Assembly (NCBI GenBank): GCA_037783545.1
Contig: JBBELK010000053.1
Span: forward strand, 186,001-250,000
Reading direction: 5' to 3'
DNA: 64,000 nucleotides
Source: Henricia sp. BOLD:AAB3569
Lineage: Eukaryota; Echinodermata; Asteroidea; Spinulosida; Echinasteridae
Positions 48,901 to 63,200 of the stretch are shown one piece after another; positions within the stretch are counted from its first letter, which is position 1; each line of letters opens with the position of its first letter. The notes beneath the pieces are model-generated. The model was not told the DNA's origin, did not search any database, and saw only the letters and a list, made by a program, of their open reading frames with translations. Made by a program: the position numbers and the translations under genes.

Positions 48901-51900
48901 GAAGTTTGTCTGGACATTCCTTCAGTTCCAAAATGGCGACCACTTCAGACGCAATGTTTCCCGAAAGCGGCGTCTGTTTGTGCGAAAACTGTTCCGGCAG
49001 TGAGTTTTTGCTAGATTCGACGATAACTCGGTCGGTTTAAACGGGAAATTGCTGAAATTTGCAGAACACGTTTGCGATATAGAGTTGTTTTAGCAGACAA
49101 AATTTGAAGTTTGTCTGGAAATTCCTTCAGTTCCAAAATGGCGACCACTTCAGACGCAATGTTTCCCGAAAGCGGCGTCTGTTTGTGCGAAAAATGTTCC
49201 GGCAGAGAGTTTTTCTAGATTCGACGATAACTCGGTCGGTTTAAACGGGAAATTGCTGAAATTTGCAGAACACGTTTGCGATATAGAGTTGTTTTAGCAG
49301 ACAAAATTTGAAGTTTGTCTGGAAATTCGTTAAGTTGTGCCGGCAGGGTGTTTTTGCTAGCTTCGACGATAACTCGGTCGGTTTAAACGGGAAATTGCCG
49401 AAATTTGCAGAACACGTTTGGGATATAGAGTTGTTTTAGCAGACAAAATTTGAAGTTTGTCTGGACATTCCTTCAGTTCCAAAATGGCGACCACTTCAGA
49501 CGCAATGTTTCCCGAAAGCGGCGTCTGTTTGTGCGAAAACTGTTCCGGCAGTGAGTTTTTGCTAGATTCGACGATAACTCGGTCGGTTTAAACGGGAAAT
49601 TGGTGAAATTTGCAGAACACGTTTGCGATATAGAGTTGTTTTAGCAGACAAAATTTGAAGTTTGTCTGGAAATTCGTTAAGTTCCAAAATAGCGACCACT
49701 TCAGACGCAATGTTTCCCGAAAGCGGCGTCTGCTTGTGCAAAAACTGTGCCGGCAAGGAGTTTTTGCTAGATTCGACGATAACTCGGTTGGTTTAAACGG
49801 GAAATTGCTGAAATTCGCAGAACACGTTTGGGATATAGAGTTGTTTTAGCAGACAAAATTTGAAGTTTGTCTGGACATTCCTTCAGTTCCAAAATGGCGA
49901 CCACTTCAGACGCAATGTTTCCCGAAAGCGGCGTCTGTTTGTGCGAAAACTGTTCCGGCAGAGAGTTTTTGCTAGATTCGACGATAACTCGGTCGGTTTA
50001 AACGGGAAATTGCTGAAATTTGCAGAACACGTTTGCGATATAGAGTTGTTTTAGCAGACAAAATTTGAAGTTTGTCTGGAAATTCGTTAAGTTCCAAAAT
50101 AGCGACCACTTCAGACGCAATGTTTCAGAAAGCGGCGTCTGTTTGTGCGAAAACTGTTCCGGCAGAGAGTTTTTGCTAGATTCGACGATAACTCGGTCGG
50201 TTTAAACGGGAAATTGCTGAAATTTGCAGAACACGTTTGCGATATAGAGTTGTTTTAGCAGACAAAATTTGAAGTTTGTCTGGACATTCCTTCAGTTCCA
50301 AAATGGCGACCACTTCAGACGCAATGTTTCCCGAAAGCGGCGTCTGTTTGTGCGAAAACTGTTCCGGCAGTGAGTTTTTGCTAGATTCGACGATAACTCG
50401 GTCGGTTTAAACGGGAAATTGCTGAAATTTGCAGAACACGTTTGCGATATAGAGTTGTTTTAGCAGACAAAATTTGAAGTTTGTCTGGAAATTCCTTCAG
50501 TTCCAAAATGGCGACCACTTCAGACGCAATGTTTCCCGAAAGCGGCGTCTGTTTGTGCGAAAAATGTTCCGGCAGAGAGTTTTTCTAGATTCGACGATAA
50601 CTCGGTCGGTTTAAACGGGAAATTGCTGAAATTTGCAGAACACGTTTGCGATATAGAGTTGTTTTAGCAGACAAAATTTGAAGTTTGTCTGGAAATTCGT
50701 TAAGTTGTGCCGGCAGGGTGTTTTTGCTAGCTTCGACGATAACTCGGTCGGTTTAAACGGGAAATTGCCGAAATTTGCAGAACACGTTTGGGATATAGAG
50801 TTGTTTTAGCAGACAAAATTTGAAGTTTGTCTGGACATTCCTTCAGTTCCAAAATGGCGACCACTTCAGACGCAATGTTTCCCGAAAGCGGCGTCTGTTT
50901 GTGCGAAAACTGTTCCGGCAGTGAGTTTTTGCTAGATTCGACGATAACTCGGTCGGTTTAAACGGGAAATTGGTGAAATTTGCAGAACACGTTTGCGATA
51001 TAGAGTTGTTTTAGCAGACAAAATTTGAAGTTTGTCTGGAAATTCGTTAAGTTCCAAAATAGCGACCACTTCAGACGCAATGTTTCCCGAAAGCGGCGTC
51101 TGCTTGTGCAAAAACTGTGCCGGCAAGGAGTTTTTGCTAGATTCGACGATAACTCGGTTGGTTTAAACGGGAAATTGCTGAAATTCGCGGAACACGTTTG
51201 CGATATAGAGTTGTTTTAGCAGACAAAATTTGAAGTTTGTCTGGACATTCCTTCAGTTCCAAAATGGCGACCACTTCAGACGCAATGTTTCCCGAAAGCG
51301 GCGTCTGTTTGTGCGAAAACTGTTCCGGCAGTGAGTTTTTGCTATAGATTCGACGATAACTCGGTCGGTTTAAACGGGAAATTGGTGAAATTTGCAGAAC
51401 ACGTTTGCGATATAGAGTTGTTTTAGCAGACAAAATTTGCGGCGTCTGTTTGTGCGAAAAATGTTCCGGCAGAGAGTTTTTGCTAGATTCGACGATAACT
51501 CGGTCGGTTTAAACTGGAAATTGCTGAAATTTGCAGAACACGTTTGCGATATAGAGTTGTTTTAGCAGACAAAATTTGAAGTTTGTCTGGACATTCCTTC
51601 AGTTCCAAAATAGCGACAACTTCAAACGCAATGTTTACCGAAAGCGGCGTCTGCTTGTGCGAAAACTGTGCCGGCAAGGAGTTTTTGCTAGATTCGACGA
51701 TAACTCGGTCGGTTTAAACGGGAAATTGCTGAAATTTGCAGAACACGTTTGGGATATAGAGTTGTTTTAGCAGACAAAATTTGAAGTTTGTTTGGAAATT
51801 CCTTCAGTTCCAAAATAGCGACCACTTCAGACGCAATGTTTCCCGAAAGCGGCGTCTGCTTGTGCAAAAACTGTGCCGGCAAGGAGTTTTTGCTAGATTC

Positions 51901-53970
51901 GACGATAACTCGGTCGGTTTAAACGGGAAATTGCTGAAATTTGCAGAACACGTTTGCGATATAGAGTTGTTTTAGCAGACAAAATTTGAAGTTTGTCTGG
52001 ACATTCCTTCAGTTCCAAAATGGCGACCACTTCAGACGCAGTGTTTCCCGAAAGCGGCGTCTGTTTGTGCGAAAACTGTTCCGGCAGTGAGTTTTTGCTA
52101 GATTCGACGATAACTCGGTCGGTTTAAACGGGAAATTGGTGAAATTTGCAGAACACGTTTGCGATATAGAGTTGTTTTAGCAGACAAAATTTGAAGTTTG
52201 TCTGGAAATTCGTTAAGTTCCAAAATAGCGACCACTTCAGACGCAATGTTTCCCGAAAGCGGCGTCTGCTTGTGCAAAAACTGTGCCGGCAAGGAGTTTT
52301 TGCTAGATTCGACGATAACTCGGTTGGTTTAAACGGGAAATTGCTGAAATTCGCAGAACACGTTTGGGATATAGAGTTGTTTTAGCAGACAAAATTTGAA
52401 GTTTGTCTGGACATTCCTTCAGTTCCAAAATGGCGACCACTTCAGACGCAATGTTTCCCGAAAGCGGCGTCTGTTTGTGCGAAAACTGTTCCGGCAGAGA
52501 GTTTTTGCTAGATTCGACGATAACTCGGTCGGTTTAAACGGGAAATTGCTGAAATTTGCAGAACACGTTTGCGATATAGAGTTGTTTTAGCAGACAAAAT
52601 TTGAAGTTTGTCTGGAAATTCGTTAAGTTCCAAAATAGCGACCACTTCAGACGCAATGTTTCCCGAAAGCGGCGTCTGCTTGTGCAAAAACTGTGCCGGC
52701 AAGGAGTTTTTGCTAGATTCGACGATAACTCGGTTGGTTTAAACGGGAAATTGCTGAAATTCGCGGAACACGTTTGCGATATAGAGTTGTTTTAGCAGAC
52801 AAAATTTGAAGTTTGTCTGGACATTCCTTCAGTTCCAAAATGGCGACCACTTCAGACGCAATGTTTCCCGAAAGCGGCGTCTGTTTGTGCGAAAACTGTT
52901 CCGGCAGTGAGTTTTTGCTATAGATTCGACGATAACTCGGTCGGTTTAAACGGGAAATTGGTGAAATTTGCAGAACACGTTTGCGATATAGAGTTGTTTT
53001 AGCAGACAAAATTTGCGGCGTCTGTTTGTGCGAAAAATGTTCCGGCAGAGAGTTTTTGCTAGATTCGACGATTAACTCGGTCGGTTTAAACTGGAAATTG
53101 CTGAAATTTGCAGAACACGTTTGCGATATAGAGTTGTTTTAGCAGACAAAATTTGAAGTTTGTCTGGACATTCCTTCAGTTCCAAAATAGCGACAACTTC
53201 AAACGCAATGTTTACCGAAAGCGGCGTCTGCTTGTGCGAAAACTGTGCCGGCAAGGAGTTTTTGCTAGATTCGACGATAACTCGGTCGGTTTAAACGGGA
53301 AATTGCTGAAATTTGCAGAACACGTTTGGGATATAGAGTTGTTTTAGCAGACAAAATTTGAAGTTTGTTTGGAAATTCCTTCAGTTCCAAAATAGCGACC
53401 ACTTCAGACGCAATGTTTCCCGAAAGCGGCGTCTGCTTGTGCAAAAACTGTGCCGGCAAGGAGTTTTGCTAGATTCGACGATAACTCGGTCGGTTTAAAC
53501 GGGAAATTGCTGAAATTTGCAGAACACGTTTGCGATATAGAGTTGTTTTAGCAGACAAAATTTGAAGTTTGTCTGGACATTCCTTCAGTTCCAAAATGGC
53601 GACCACTTCAGACGCAATGTTTCCCGAAAGCGGCGTCTGTTTGTGCGAAAACTGTTCCGGCAGTGAGTTTTTGCTAGATTCGACGATAACTCGGTCGGTT
53701 TAAACGGGAAATTGCTGAAATTTGCAGAACACGTTTGCGATATAGAGTTGTTTTAGCAGACAAAATTTGAAGTTTGTCTGGAAATTCCTTTAGTTCCAAA
53801 ATGGCGACCACTTCAGACGCAATGTTTCCCGAAAGCGGCGTCTGTTTGTGCGAAAAATGTTCCGGCAGAGAGTTTTTCTAGATTCGACGATAACTCGGTC
53901 GGTTTAAACGGGAAATTGCTGAAATTTGCAGAACACGTTTGCGATATAGAGTTGTTTTAGCAGACAAAAT

Positions 53971-54112
53971 TTGAAGTTTGTCTGGAAATTCGTTAAGTTG
54001 TGCCGGCAGGGTGTTTTTGCTAGCTTCGACGATAACTCGGTCGGTTTAAACGGGAAATTGCCGAAATTTGCAGAACACGTTTGGGATATAGAGTTGTTTT
54101 AGCAGACAAAAT
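53971..54112 (+). repeat. Example of the 142-bp deleted monomer
   Basis: The monomer lacks 63 bp between ggaaattcgttaagtt and gtgccggcaggg, and carries gctagcttcg in place of gctagattcg. It marks one fixed position in each higher-order unit of segments I to III. Confidence 0.85.
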
Positions 54113-57100
54113 TTGAAGTTTGTCTGGACATTCCTTCAGTTCCAAAATGGCGACCACTTCAGACGCAATGTTTCCCGAAAGCGGCGTCTGTTTGTGCGAA
54201 AACTGTTCCGGCAGTGAGTTTTTGCTAGATTCGACGATAACTCGGTCGGTTTAAACGGGAAATTGGTGAAATTTGCAGAACACGTTTGCGATATAGAGTT
54301 GTTTTAGCAGACAAAATTTGAAGTTTGTCTGGAAATTCGTTAAGTTCCAAAATAGCGACCACTTCAGACGCAATGTTTCCCGAAAGCGGCGTCTGCTTGT
54401 GCAAAAACTGTGCCGGCAAGGAGTTTTTGCTAGATTCGACGATAACTCGGTTGGTTTAAACGGGAAATTGCTGAAATTCGCAGAACACGTTTGGGATATA
54501 GAGTTGTTTTAGCAGACAAAATTTGAAGTTTGTCTGGACATTCCTTCAGTTCCAAAATGGCGACCACTTCAGACGCAATGTTTCCCGAAAGCGGCGTCTG
54601 TTCTTGCGAAAACTGTTCCGGCAGAGAGTTTTTGCTAGATTCGACGATAACTCGGTCGGTTTAAACGGGAAATTGCTGAAATTTGCAGAACACGTTTGCG
54701 ATATAGAGTTGTTTTAGCAGACAAAATTTGAAGTTTGTCTGGAAATTCGTTAAGTTCCAAAATAGCGACCACTTCAGACGCAATGTTTCCCGAAAGCGGC
54801 GTCTGCTTGTGCAAAAACTGTGCCGGCAAGGAGTTTTTGCTAGATTCGACGATAACTCGGTTGGTTTAAACGGGAAATTGCTGAAATTCGCGGAACACGT
54901 TTGCGATATAGAGTTGTTTTAGCAGACAAAATTTGAAGTTTGTCTGGACATTCCTTCAGTTCCAAAATGGCGACCACTTCAGACGCAATGTTTCCCGAAA
55001 GCGGCGTCTGTTTGTGCGAAAACTGTTCCGGCAGTGAGTTTTTGCTATAGATTCGACGATAACTCGGTCGGTTTAAACGGGAAATTGGTGAAATTTGCAG
55101 AACACGTTTGCGATATAGAGTTGTTTTAGCAGACAAAATTTGCGGCGTCTGTTTGTGCGAAAAATGTTCCGGCAGAGAGTTTTTGCTAGATTCGACGATA
55201 ACTCGGTCGGTTTAAACTGGAAATTGCTGACATTTGCAGAACACGTTTGCGATATAGAGTTGTTTTAGCAGACAAAATTTGAAGTTTGTCTGGACATTCC
55301 TTCAGTTCCAAAATAGCGACAACTTCAAACGCAATGTTTACCGAAAGCGGCGTCTGCTTGTGCGAAAACTGTGCCGGCAAGGAGTTTTTGCTAGATTCGA
55401 CGATAACTCGGTCGGTTTAAACGGGAAATTGCTGAAATTTGCAGAACACGTTTGGGATATAGAGTTGTTTTAGCAGACAAAATTTGAAGTTTGTTTGGAA
55501 ATTCCTTCAGTTCCAAAATAGCGACCACTTCAGACGCAATGTTTCCCGAAAGCGGCGTCTGCTTGTGCAAAAACTGTGCCGGCAAGGAGTTTTTGCTAGA
55601 TTCGACGATAACTCGGTCGGTTTAAACGGGAAATTGCTGAAATTTGCAGAACACGTTTGCGATATAGAGTTGTTTTAGCAGACAAAATTTGAAGTTTGTC
55701 TGGAAATTTGTTAAGTTCCAAAATAGCGACCACTTCGGACGCAATGTTTCCCGAAAGCGGCGTCTGCTTGTGCAAAAACTGTGCCGGCAAGGAGTTTTTG
55801 CTAGATTCGACGATAACTCGGTTGGTTTAAACGGGAAATTGCTGAAATTCGCGGAACACGTTTGGGATATAGAGTTGTTTTAGCAGACAAAATTTGAAGT
55901 TTGTCTGGACATTCCTTCAGTTCCAAAATAGCGACCACTTCAAACGCAATGTTTCCCGAAAGCGGCGTCTGCTTGTGCGAAAACTGTGCCCGCAAGGAGT
56001 TTTTGCTAGATTCGACGATAACTCGGTGGGTTTAAACGGGAAATTGCTGAAATTTGCAGAACACGTTTGCGATATAGAGTTGTTTTAGCAGACAAAATTT
56101 GAAGTTTGTCTGGAAATTCGTTAAGTTCCAAAATAGCGACCACTTCAGACGCAATGTTTACCGAAAGCGGCGTCTGCTTGTGCGAAAACTGTGCCGGCAA
56201 GGAGTTTTTGCTAGATTCGACGATAACTCGGTCGGTTTAAACGGGAAATTGCTGAAATTTGCAGAACACGTTTGGGATATAGAGTTGTTTTAGCAGACAA
56301 AATTTGCGGCGTCTGTTTGTGCGAAAAATGTTCCGGCAGAGAGTTTTTGCTAGATTCGACGATAACTCGGTCGGTTTAAACTGGAAATTGCTGAAATTTG
56401 CAGAACACGTTTGCGATATAGAGTTGTTTTAGCAGACAAAATTTGAAGTTTGTCTGGACATTCCTTCAGTTCCAAAATAGCGACAACTTCAAACGCAATG
56501 TTTACCGAAAGCGGCGTCTGCTTGTGCGAAAACTGTGCCGGCAAGGAGTTTTTGCTAGATTCGACGATAACTCGGTCGGTTTAAACGGGAAATTGCTGAA
56601 ATTTGCAGAACACGTTTGGGATATAGAGTTGTTTTAGCAGACAAAATTTGAAGTTTGTTTGGAAATTCCTTCAGTTCCAAAATAGCGACCACTTCAGACG
56701 CAATGTTTCCCGAAAGCGGCGTCTGCTTGTGCAAAAACTGTGCCGGCAAGGAGTTTTTGCTAGATTCGACGATAACTCGGTCGGTTTAAACGGGAAATTG
56801 CTGAAATTTGCAGAACACGTTTGCGATATAGAGTTGTTTTAGCAGACAAAATTTGAAGTTTGTCTGGAAATTTGTTAAGTTCCAAAATAGCGACCACTTC
56901 GGACGCAATGTTTCCCGAAAGCGGCGTCTGCTTGTGCAAAAACTGTGCCGGCAAGGAGTTTTTGCTAGATTCGACGATAACTCGGTTGGTTTAAACGGGA
57001 AATTGCTGAAATTCGCGGAACACGTTTGGGATATAGAGTTGTTTTAGCAGACAAAATTTGAAGTTTGTCTGGAAATTCGTTAAGTTCCAAAATAGCGACC

Positions 57101-60100
57101 ACTTCAGACGCAATGTTTACCGAAAGCGGCGTCTGCTTGTGCGAAAACTGTGCCGGCAAGGAGTTTTTGCTAGATTCGACGATAACTCGGTCGGTTTAAA
57201 CGGGAAATTGCTGAAATTTGCAGAACACGTTTGCGATATAGAGTTGTTTTAGCAGACAAAATTTGAAGTTTGTCTGGAAATTCGTTAAGTTGTGCCGGCA
57301 GGGTGTTTTTGCTATAGCTTCGACGATAACTCGGTAGGTTTAAACGGGAAATTGCTGAAATTTGCAGAACACGTTTGCGATATAGAGTTGTTTTAGCAGA
57401 CAAAATTTGCGGCGTCTGTTTGTGCGAAAAATGTTCCGGCAGAGAGTTTTTGCTAGATTCGACGATAACTCGGTCGGTTTAAACTGGAAATTGCTGAAAT
57501 TTGCAGAACACGTTTGCGATATAGAGTTGTTTTAGCAGACAAAATTTGAAGTTTGTCTGGACATTCCTTCAGTTCCAAAATAGCGACCACTTCAGACGCA
57601 ATGTTTCCCGAAAGCGGCGTCTGCTTGTGCAAAAACTGTGCCGGCAAGGAGTTTTTGCTAGATTCGACGATAACTCGGTCGGTTTAAACGGGAAATTGCT
57701 GAAATTTGCAGAACACGTTTGCGATATAGAGTTGTTTTAGCAGACAAAATTTGAAGTTTGTCTGGAAATTTGTTAAGTTCCAAAATAGCGACCACTTCGG
57801 ACGCAATGTTTCCCGAAAGCGGCGTCTGCTTGTGCAAAAACTGTGCCGGCAAGGAGTTTTTGCTAGATTCGACGATAACTCGGTTGGTTTAAACGGGAAA
57901 TTGCTGAAATTCGCGGAACACGTTTGGGATATAGAGTTGTTTTAGCAGACAAAATTTGAAGTTTGTCTGGACATTCCTTCAGTTCCAAAATAGCGACCAC
58001 TTCAAACGCAATGTTTCCCGAAAGCGGCGTCTGCTTGTGCGAAAACTGTGCCCGCAAGGAGTTTTTGCTAGATTCGACGATAACTCGGTCGGTTTAAACG
58101 GGAAATTGCTGAAATTTGCAGAACACGTTTGCGATATAGAGTTGTTTTAGCAGACAAAATTTGAAGTTTGTCTGGAAATTCGTTAAGTTCCAAAATAGCG
58201 ACCACTTCAGACGCAATGTTTACCGAAAGCGGCGTCTGCTTGTGCGAAAACTGTGCCGGCAAGGAGTTTTTGCTAGATTCGACGATAACTCGGTCGGTTT
58301 AAACGGGAAATTGCTGAAATTTGCAGAACACGTTTGGGATATAGAGTTGTTTTAGCAGAAAAAAATTGAAGTTTGTCTGGAAATTCGTTAAGTTCCAAAA
58401 TAGCGACCACTTCAGACGCAATGTTTCCCGAAAGCGGCGTCTGTTTGTTCGAAAACTGTTCCGGCAGAGAGTTTTTCTAGATTCGACGATAACTCGGTCG
58501 GTTTAAACGGGAAATTGCTGAAATTTGCAGAACACGTTTGCGATATAGAGTTGTTTTAGCAGACAAAATTTGAAGTTTGTCTGGAAATTCGTTAAGTTGT
58601 GCCGGCAGGGTGTTTTTGCTAGCTTCGACGATAACTCGGTCGGTTTAAACGGGAAATTGCTGAAATTTGCAGAACACGTTTGGGATATAGAGTTGTTTTA
58701 GCAGACAAAATTTGAAGTTTGTCTGGACATTCCTTCAGTTCCAAAATGGCGACCACTTCAGACGCAATGTTTCCCGAAAGCGGCGTCTGTTTGTGCGAAA
58801 ACTGTTCCGGCAGAGAGTTTTCGCTAGATTCGACGATAACTCGGTCGGTTTAAACGGGAAATTGCTGAAATTTGCAGAACACGTTTGCGATATAGAGTTG
58901 TTTTAGCAGACAAAATTTGAAGTTTGTCTGGAAATTCGTTAAGTTCCAAAATAGCGACCACTTCAGACGCAATGTTTCCCGAAAGCGGCGTCTGCTTGTG
59001 CAAAAACTGTGCCGGCAAGGAGTTTTTGCTAGATTCGACGATAACTCGGTTGGTTTAAACGGGAAATTGCTGAAATTTGCAGAACACGTTTGCGATATAG
59101 AGTTGTTTTAGCAGACAAAATTTGAAGTTTGTCTGGAAATTCGTTAAGTTGTGCCGGCAGGGTGTTTTTGCTATAGCTTCGACGATAACTCGGTCGGTTT
59201 AAACGGGAAATTGCTGAAATTTGCAGAACACGTTTGCGATATAGAGTTGTTTTAGCAGACAAAATTTGCGGCGTCTGTTTGTGCGAAAAATGTTCCGGCA
59301 GAGAGTTTTTGCTAGATTCGACGATAACTCGGTCGGTTTAAACTGGAAATTGCTGAAATTTGCAGAACACGTTTGCGATATAGAGTTGTTTTAGCAGACA
59401 AAATTTGAAGTTTGTCTGGACATTCCTTCAGTTCCAAAATAGCGACCACTTCAGACGCAATGTTTCCCGAAAGCGGCGTCTGCTTGTGCAAAAACTGTGC
59501 CGGCAAGGAGTTTTTGCTAGATTCGACGATAACTCGGTCGGTTTAAACGGGAAATTGCTGAAATTTGCAGAACACGTTTGCGATATAGAGTTGTTTTAGC
59601 AGACAAAATTTGAAGTTTGTCTGGAAATTTGTTAAGTTCCAAAATAGCGACCACTTCGGACGCAATGTTTCCCGAAAGCGGCGTCTGCTTGTGCAAAAAC
59701 TGTGCCGGCAAGGAGTTTTTGCTAGATTCGACGATAACTCGGTTGGTTTAAACGGGAAATTGCTGAAATTCGCGGAACACGTTTGGGATATAGAGTTGTT
59801 TTAGCAGACAAAATTTGAAGTTTGTCTGGACATTCCTTCAGTTCCAAAATAGCGACCACTTCAAACGCAATGTTTCCCGAAAGCGGCGTCTGCTTGTGCG
59901 AAAACTGTGCCCGCAAGAAGTTTTTGCTAGATTCGACGATAACTCGGTCGGTTTAAACGGGAAATTGCTGAAATTTGCAGAACACGTTTGCGATATAGAG
60001 TTGTTTTAGCAGACAAAATTTGAAGTTTGTCTGGAAATTCGTTAAGTTCCAAAATAGCGACCACTTCAGACGCAATGTTTACCGAAAGCGGCGTCTGCTT

Positions 60101-60224
60101 GTGCGAAAACTGTGCCGGCAAGGAGTTTTTGCTAGATTCGACGATAACTCGGTCGGTTTAAACGGGAAATTGCTGAAATTTGCAGAACACGTTTGCGATA
60201 TAGAGTTGTTTTAGCAGACAAAAT
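53971..60224 (+). repeat. 6,254-bp tandem duplication, copy 1
   Basis: It starts with a 142-bp monomer at 53971. Landmarks recur at +6254, including the private changes ctgttcttgcg (about 54597 and 60851) and gctgacatttgc (about 55227 and 61481). A few differences exist, such as cggtgggttt at about 56027 and cggtaggttt at about 57335, present only in copy 1. Confidence 0.88.
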
Positions 60225-63200
60225 TTGAAGTTTGTCTGGAAATTCGTTAAGTTGTGCCGGCAGGGTGTTTTTGCTAGCTTCGACGATAACTCGGTCGGTT
60301 TAAACGGGAAATTGCCGAAATTTGCAGAACACGTTTGGGATATAGAGTTGTTTTAGCAGACAAAATTTGAAGTTTGTCTGGACATTCCTTCAGTTCCAAA
60401 ATGGCGACCACTTCAGACGCAATGTTTCCCGAAAGCGGCGTCTGTTTGTGCGAAAACTGTTCCGGCAGTGAGTTTTTGCTAGATTCGACGATAACTCGGT
60501 CGGTTTAAACGGGAAATTGGTGAAATTTGCAGAACACGTTTGCGATATAGAGTTGTTTTAGCAGACAAAATTTGAAGTTTGTCTGGAAATTCGTTAAGTT
60601 CCAAAATAGCGACCACTTCAGACGCAATGTTTCCCGAAAGCGGCGTCTGCTTGTGCAAAAACTGTGCCGGCAAGGAGTTTTTGCTAGATTCGACGATAAC
60701 TCGGTTGGTTTAAACGGGAAATTGCTGAAATTCGCAGAACACGTTTGGGATATAGAGTTGTTTTAGCAGACAAAATTTGAAGTTTGTCTGGACATTCCTT
60801 CAGTTCCAAAATGGCGACCACTTCAGACGCAATGTTTCCCGAAAGCGGCGTCTGTTCTTGCGAAAACTGTTCCGGCAGAGAGTTTTTGCTAGATTCGACG
60901 ATAACTCGGTCGGTTTAAACGGGAAATTGCTGAAATTTGCAGAACACGTTTGCGATATAGAGTTGTTTTAGCAGACAAAATTTGAAGTTTGTCTGGAAAT
61001 TCGTTAAGTTCCAAAATAGCGACCACTTCAGACGCAATGTTTCCCGAAAGCGGCGTCTGCTTGTGCAAAAACTGTGCCGGCAAGGAGTTTTTGCTAGATT
61101 CGACGATAACTCGGTTGGTTTAAACGGGAAATTGCTGAAATTCGCGGAACACGTTTGCGATATAGAGTTGTTTTAGCAGACAAAATTTGAAGTTTGTCTG
61201 GACATTCCTTCAGTTCCAAAATGGCGACCACTTCAGACGCAATGTTTCCCGAAAGCGGCGTCTGTTTGTGCGAAAACTGTTCCGGCAGTGAGTTTTTGCT
61301 ATAGATTCGACGATAACTCGGTCGGTTTAAACGGGAAATTGGTGAAATTTGCAGAACACGTTTGCGATATAGAGTTGTTTTAGCAGACAAAATTTGCGGC
61401 GTCTGTTTGTGCGAAAAATGTTCCGGCAGAGAGTTTTTGCTAGATTCGACGATAACTCGGTCGGTTTAAACTGGAAATTGCTGACATTTGCAGAACACGT
61501 TTGCGATATAGAGTTGTTTTAGCAGACAAAATTTGAAGTTTGTCTGGACATTCCTTCAGTTCCAAAATAGCGACAACTTCAAACGCAATGTTTACCGAAA
61601 GCGGCGTCTGCTTGTGCGAAAACTGTGCCGGCAAGGAGTTTTTGCTAGATTCGACGATAACTCGGTCGGTTTAAACGGGAAATTGCTGAAATTTGCAGAA
61701 CACGTTTGGGATATAGAGTTGTTTTAGCAGACAAAATTTGAAGTTTGTTTGGAAATTCCTTCAGTTCCAAAATAGCGACCACTTCAGACGCAATGTTTCC
61801 CGAAAGCGGCGTCTGCTTGTGCAAAAACTGTGCCGGCAAGGAGTTTTTGCTAGATTCGACGATAACTCGGTCGGTTTAAACGGGAAATTGCTGAAATTTG
61901 CAGAACACGTTTGCGATATAGAGTTGTTTTAGCAGACAAAATTTGAAGTTTGTCTGGAAATTTGTTAAGTTCCAAAATAGCGACCACTTCGGACGCAATG
62001 TTTCCCGAAAGCGGCGTCTGCTTGTGCAAAAACTGTGCCGGCAAGGAGTTTTTGCTAGATTCGACGATAACTCGGTTGGTTTAAACGGGAAATTGCTGAA
62101 ATTCGCGGAACACGTTTGGGATATAGAGTTGTTTTAGCAGACAAAATTTGAAGTTTGTCTGGACATTCCTTCAGTTCCAAAATAGCGACCACTTCAAACG
62201 CAATGTTTCCCGAAAGCGGCGTCTGCTTGTGCGAAAACTGTGCCCGCAAGGAGTTTTTGCTAGATTCGACGATAACTCGGTCGGTTTAAACGGGAAATTG
62301 CTGAAATTTGCAGAACACGTTTGCGATATAGAGTTGTTTTAGCAGACAAAATTTGAAGTTTGTCTGGAAATTCGTTAAGTTCCAAAATAGCGACCACTTC
62401 AGACGCAATGTTTACCGAAAGCGGCGTCTGCTTGTGCGAAAACTGTGCCGGCAAGGAGTTTTTGCTAGATTCGACGATAACTCGGTCGGTTTAAACGGGA
62501 AATTGCTGAAATTTGCAGAACACGTTTGGGATATAGAGTTGTTTTAGCAGACAAAATTTGCGGCGTCTGTTTGTGCGAAAAATGTTCCGGCAGAGAGTTT
62601 TTGCTAGATTCGACGATAACTCGGTCGGTTTAAACTGGAAATTGCTGAAATTTGCAGAACACGTTTGCGATATAGAGTTGTTTTAGCAGACAAAATTTGA
62701 AGTTTGTCTGGACATTCCTTCAGTTCCAAAATAGCGACAACTTCAAACGCAATGTTTACCGAAAGCGGCGTCTGCTTGTGCGAAAACTGTGCCGGCAAGG
62801 AGTTTTTGCTAGATTCGACGATAACTCGGTCGGTTTAAACGGGAAATTGCTGAAATTTGCAGAACACGTTTGGGATATAGAGTTGTTTTAGCAGACAAAA
62901 TTTGAAGTTTGTTTGGAAATTCCTTCAGTTCCAAAATAGCGACCACTTCAGACGCAATGTTTCCCGAAAGCGGCGTCTGCTTGTGCAAAAACTGTGCCGG
63001 CAAGGAGTTTTTGCTAGATTCGACGATAACTCGGTCGGTTTAAACGGGAAATTGCTGAAATTTGCAGAACACGTTTGCGATATAGAGTTGTTTTAGCAGA
63101 CAAAATTTGAAGTTTGTCTGGAAATTTGTTAAGTTCCAAAATAGCGACCACTTCGGACGCAATGTTTCCCGAAAGCGGCGTCTGCTTGTGCAAAAACTGT

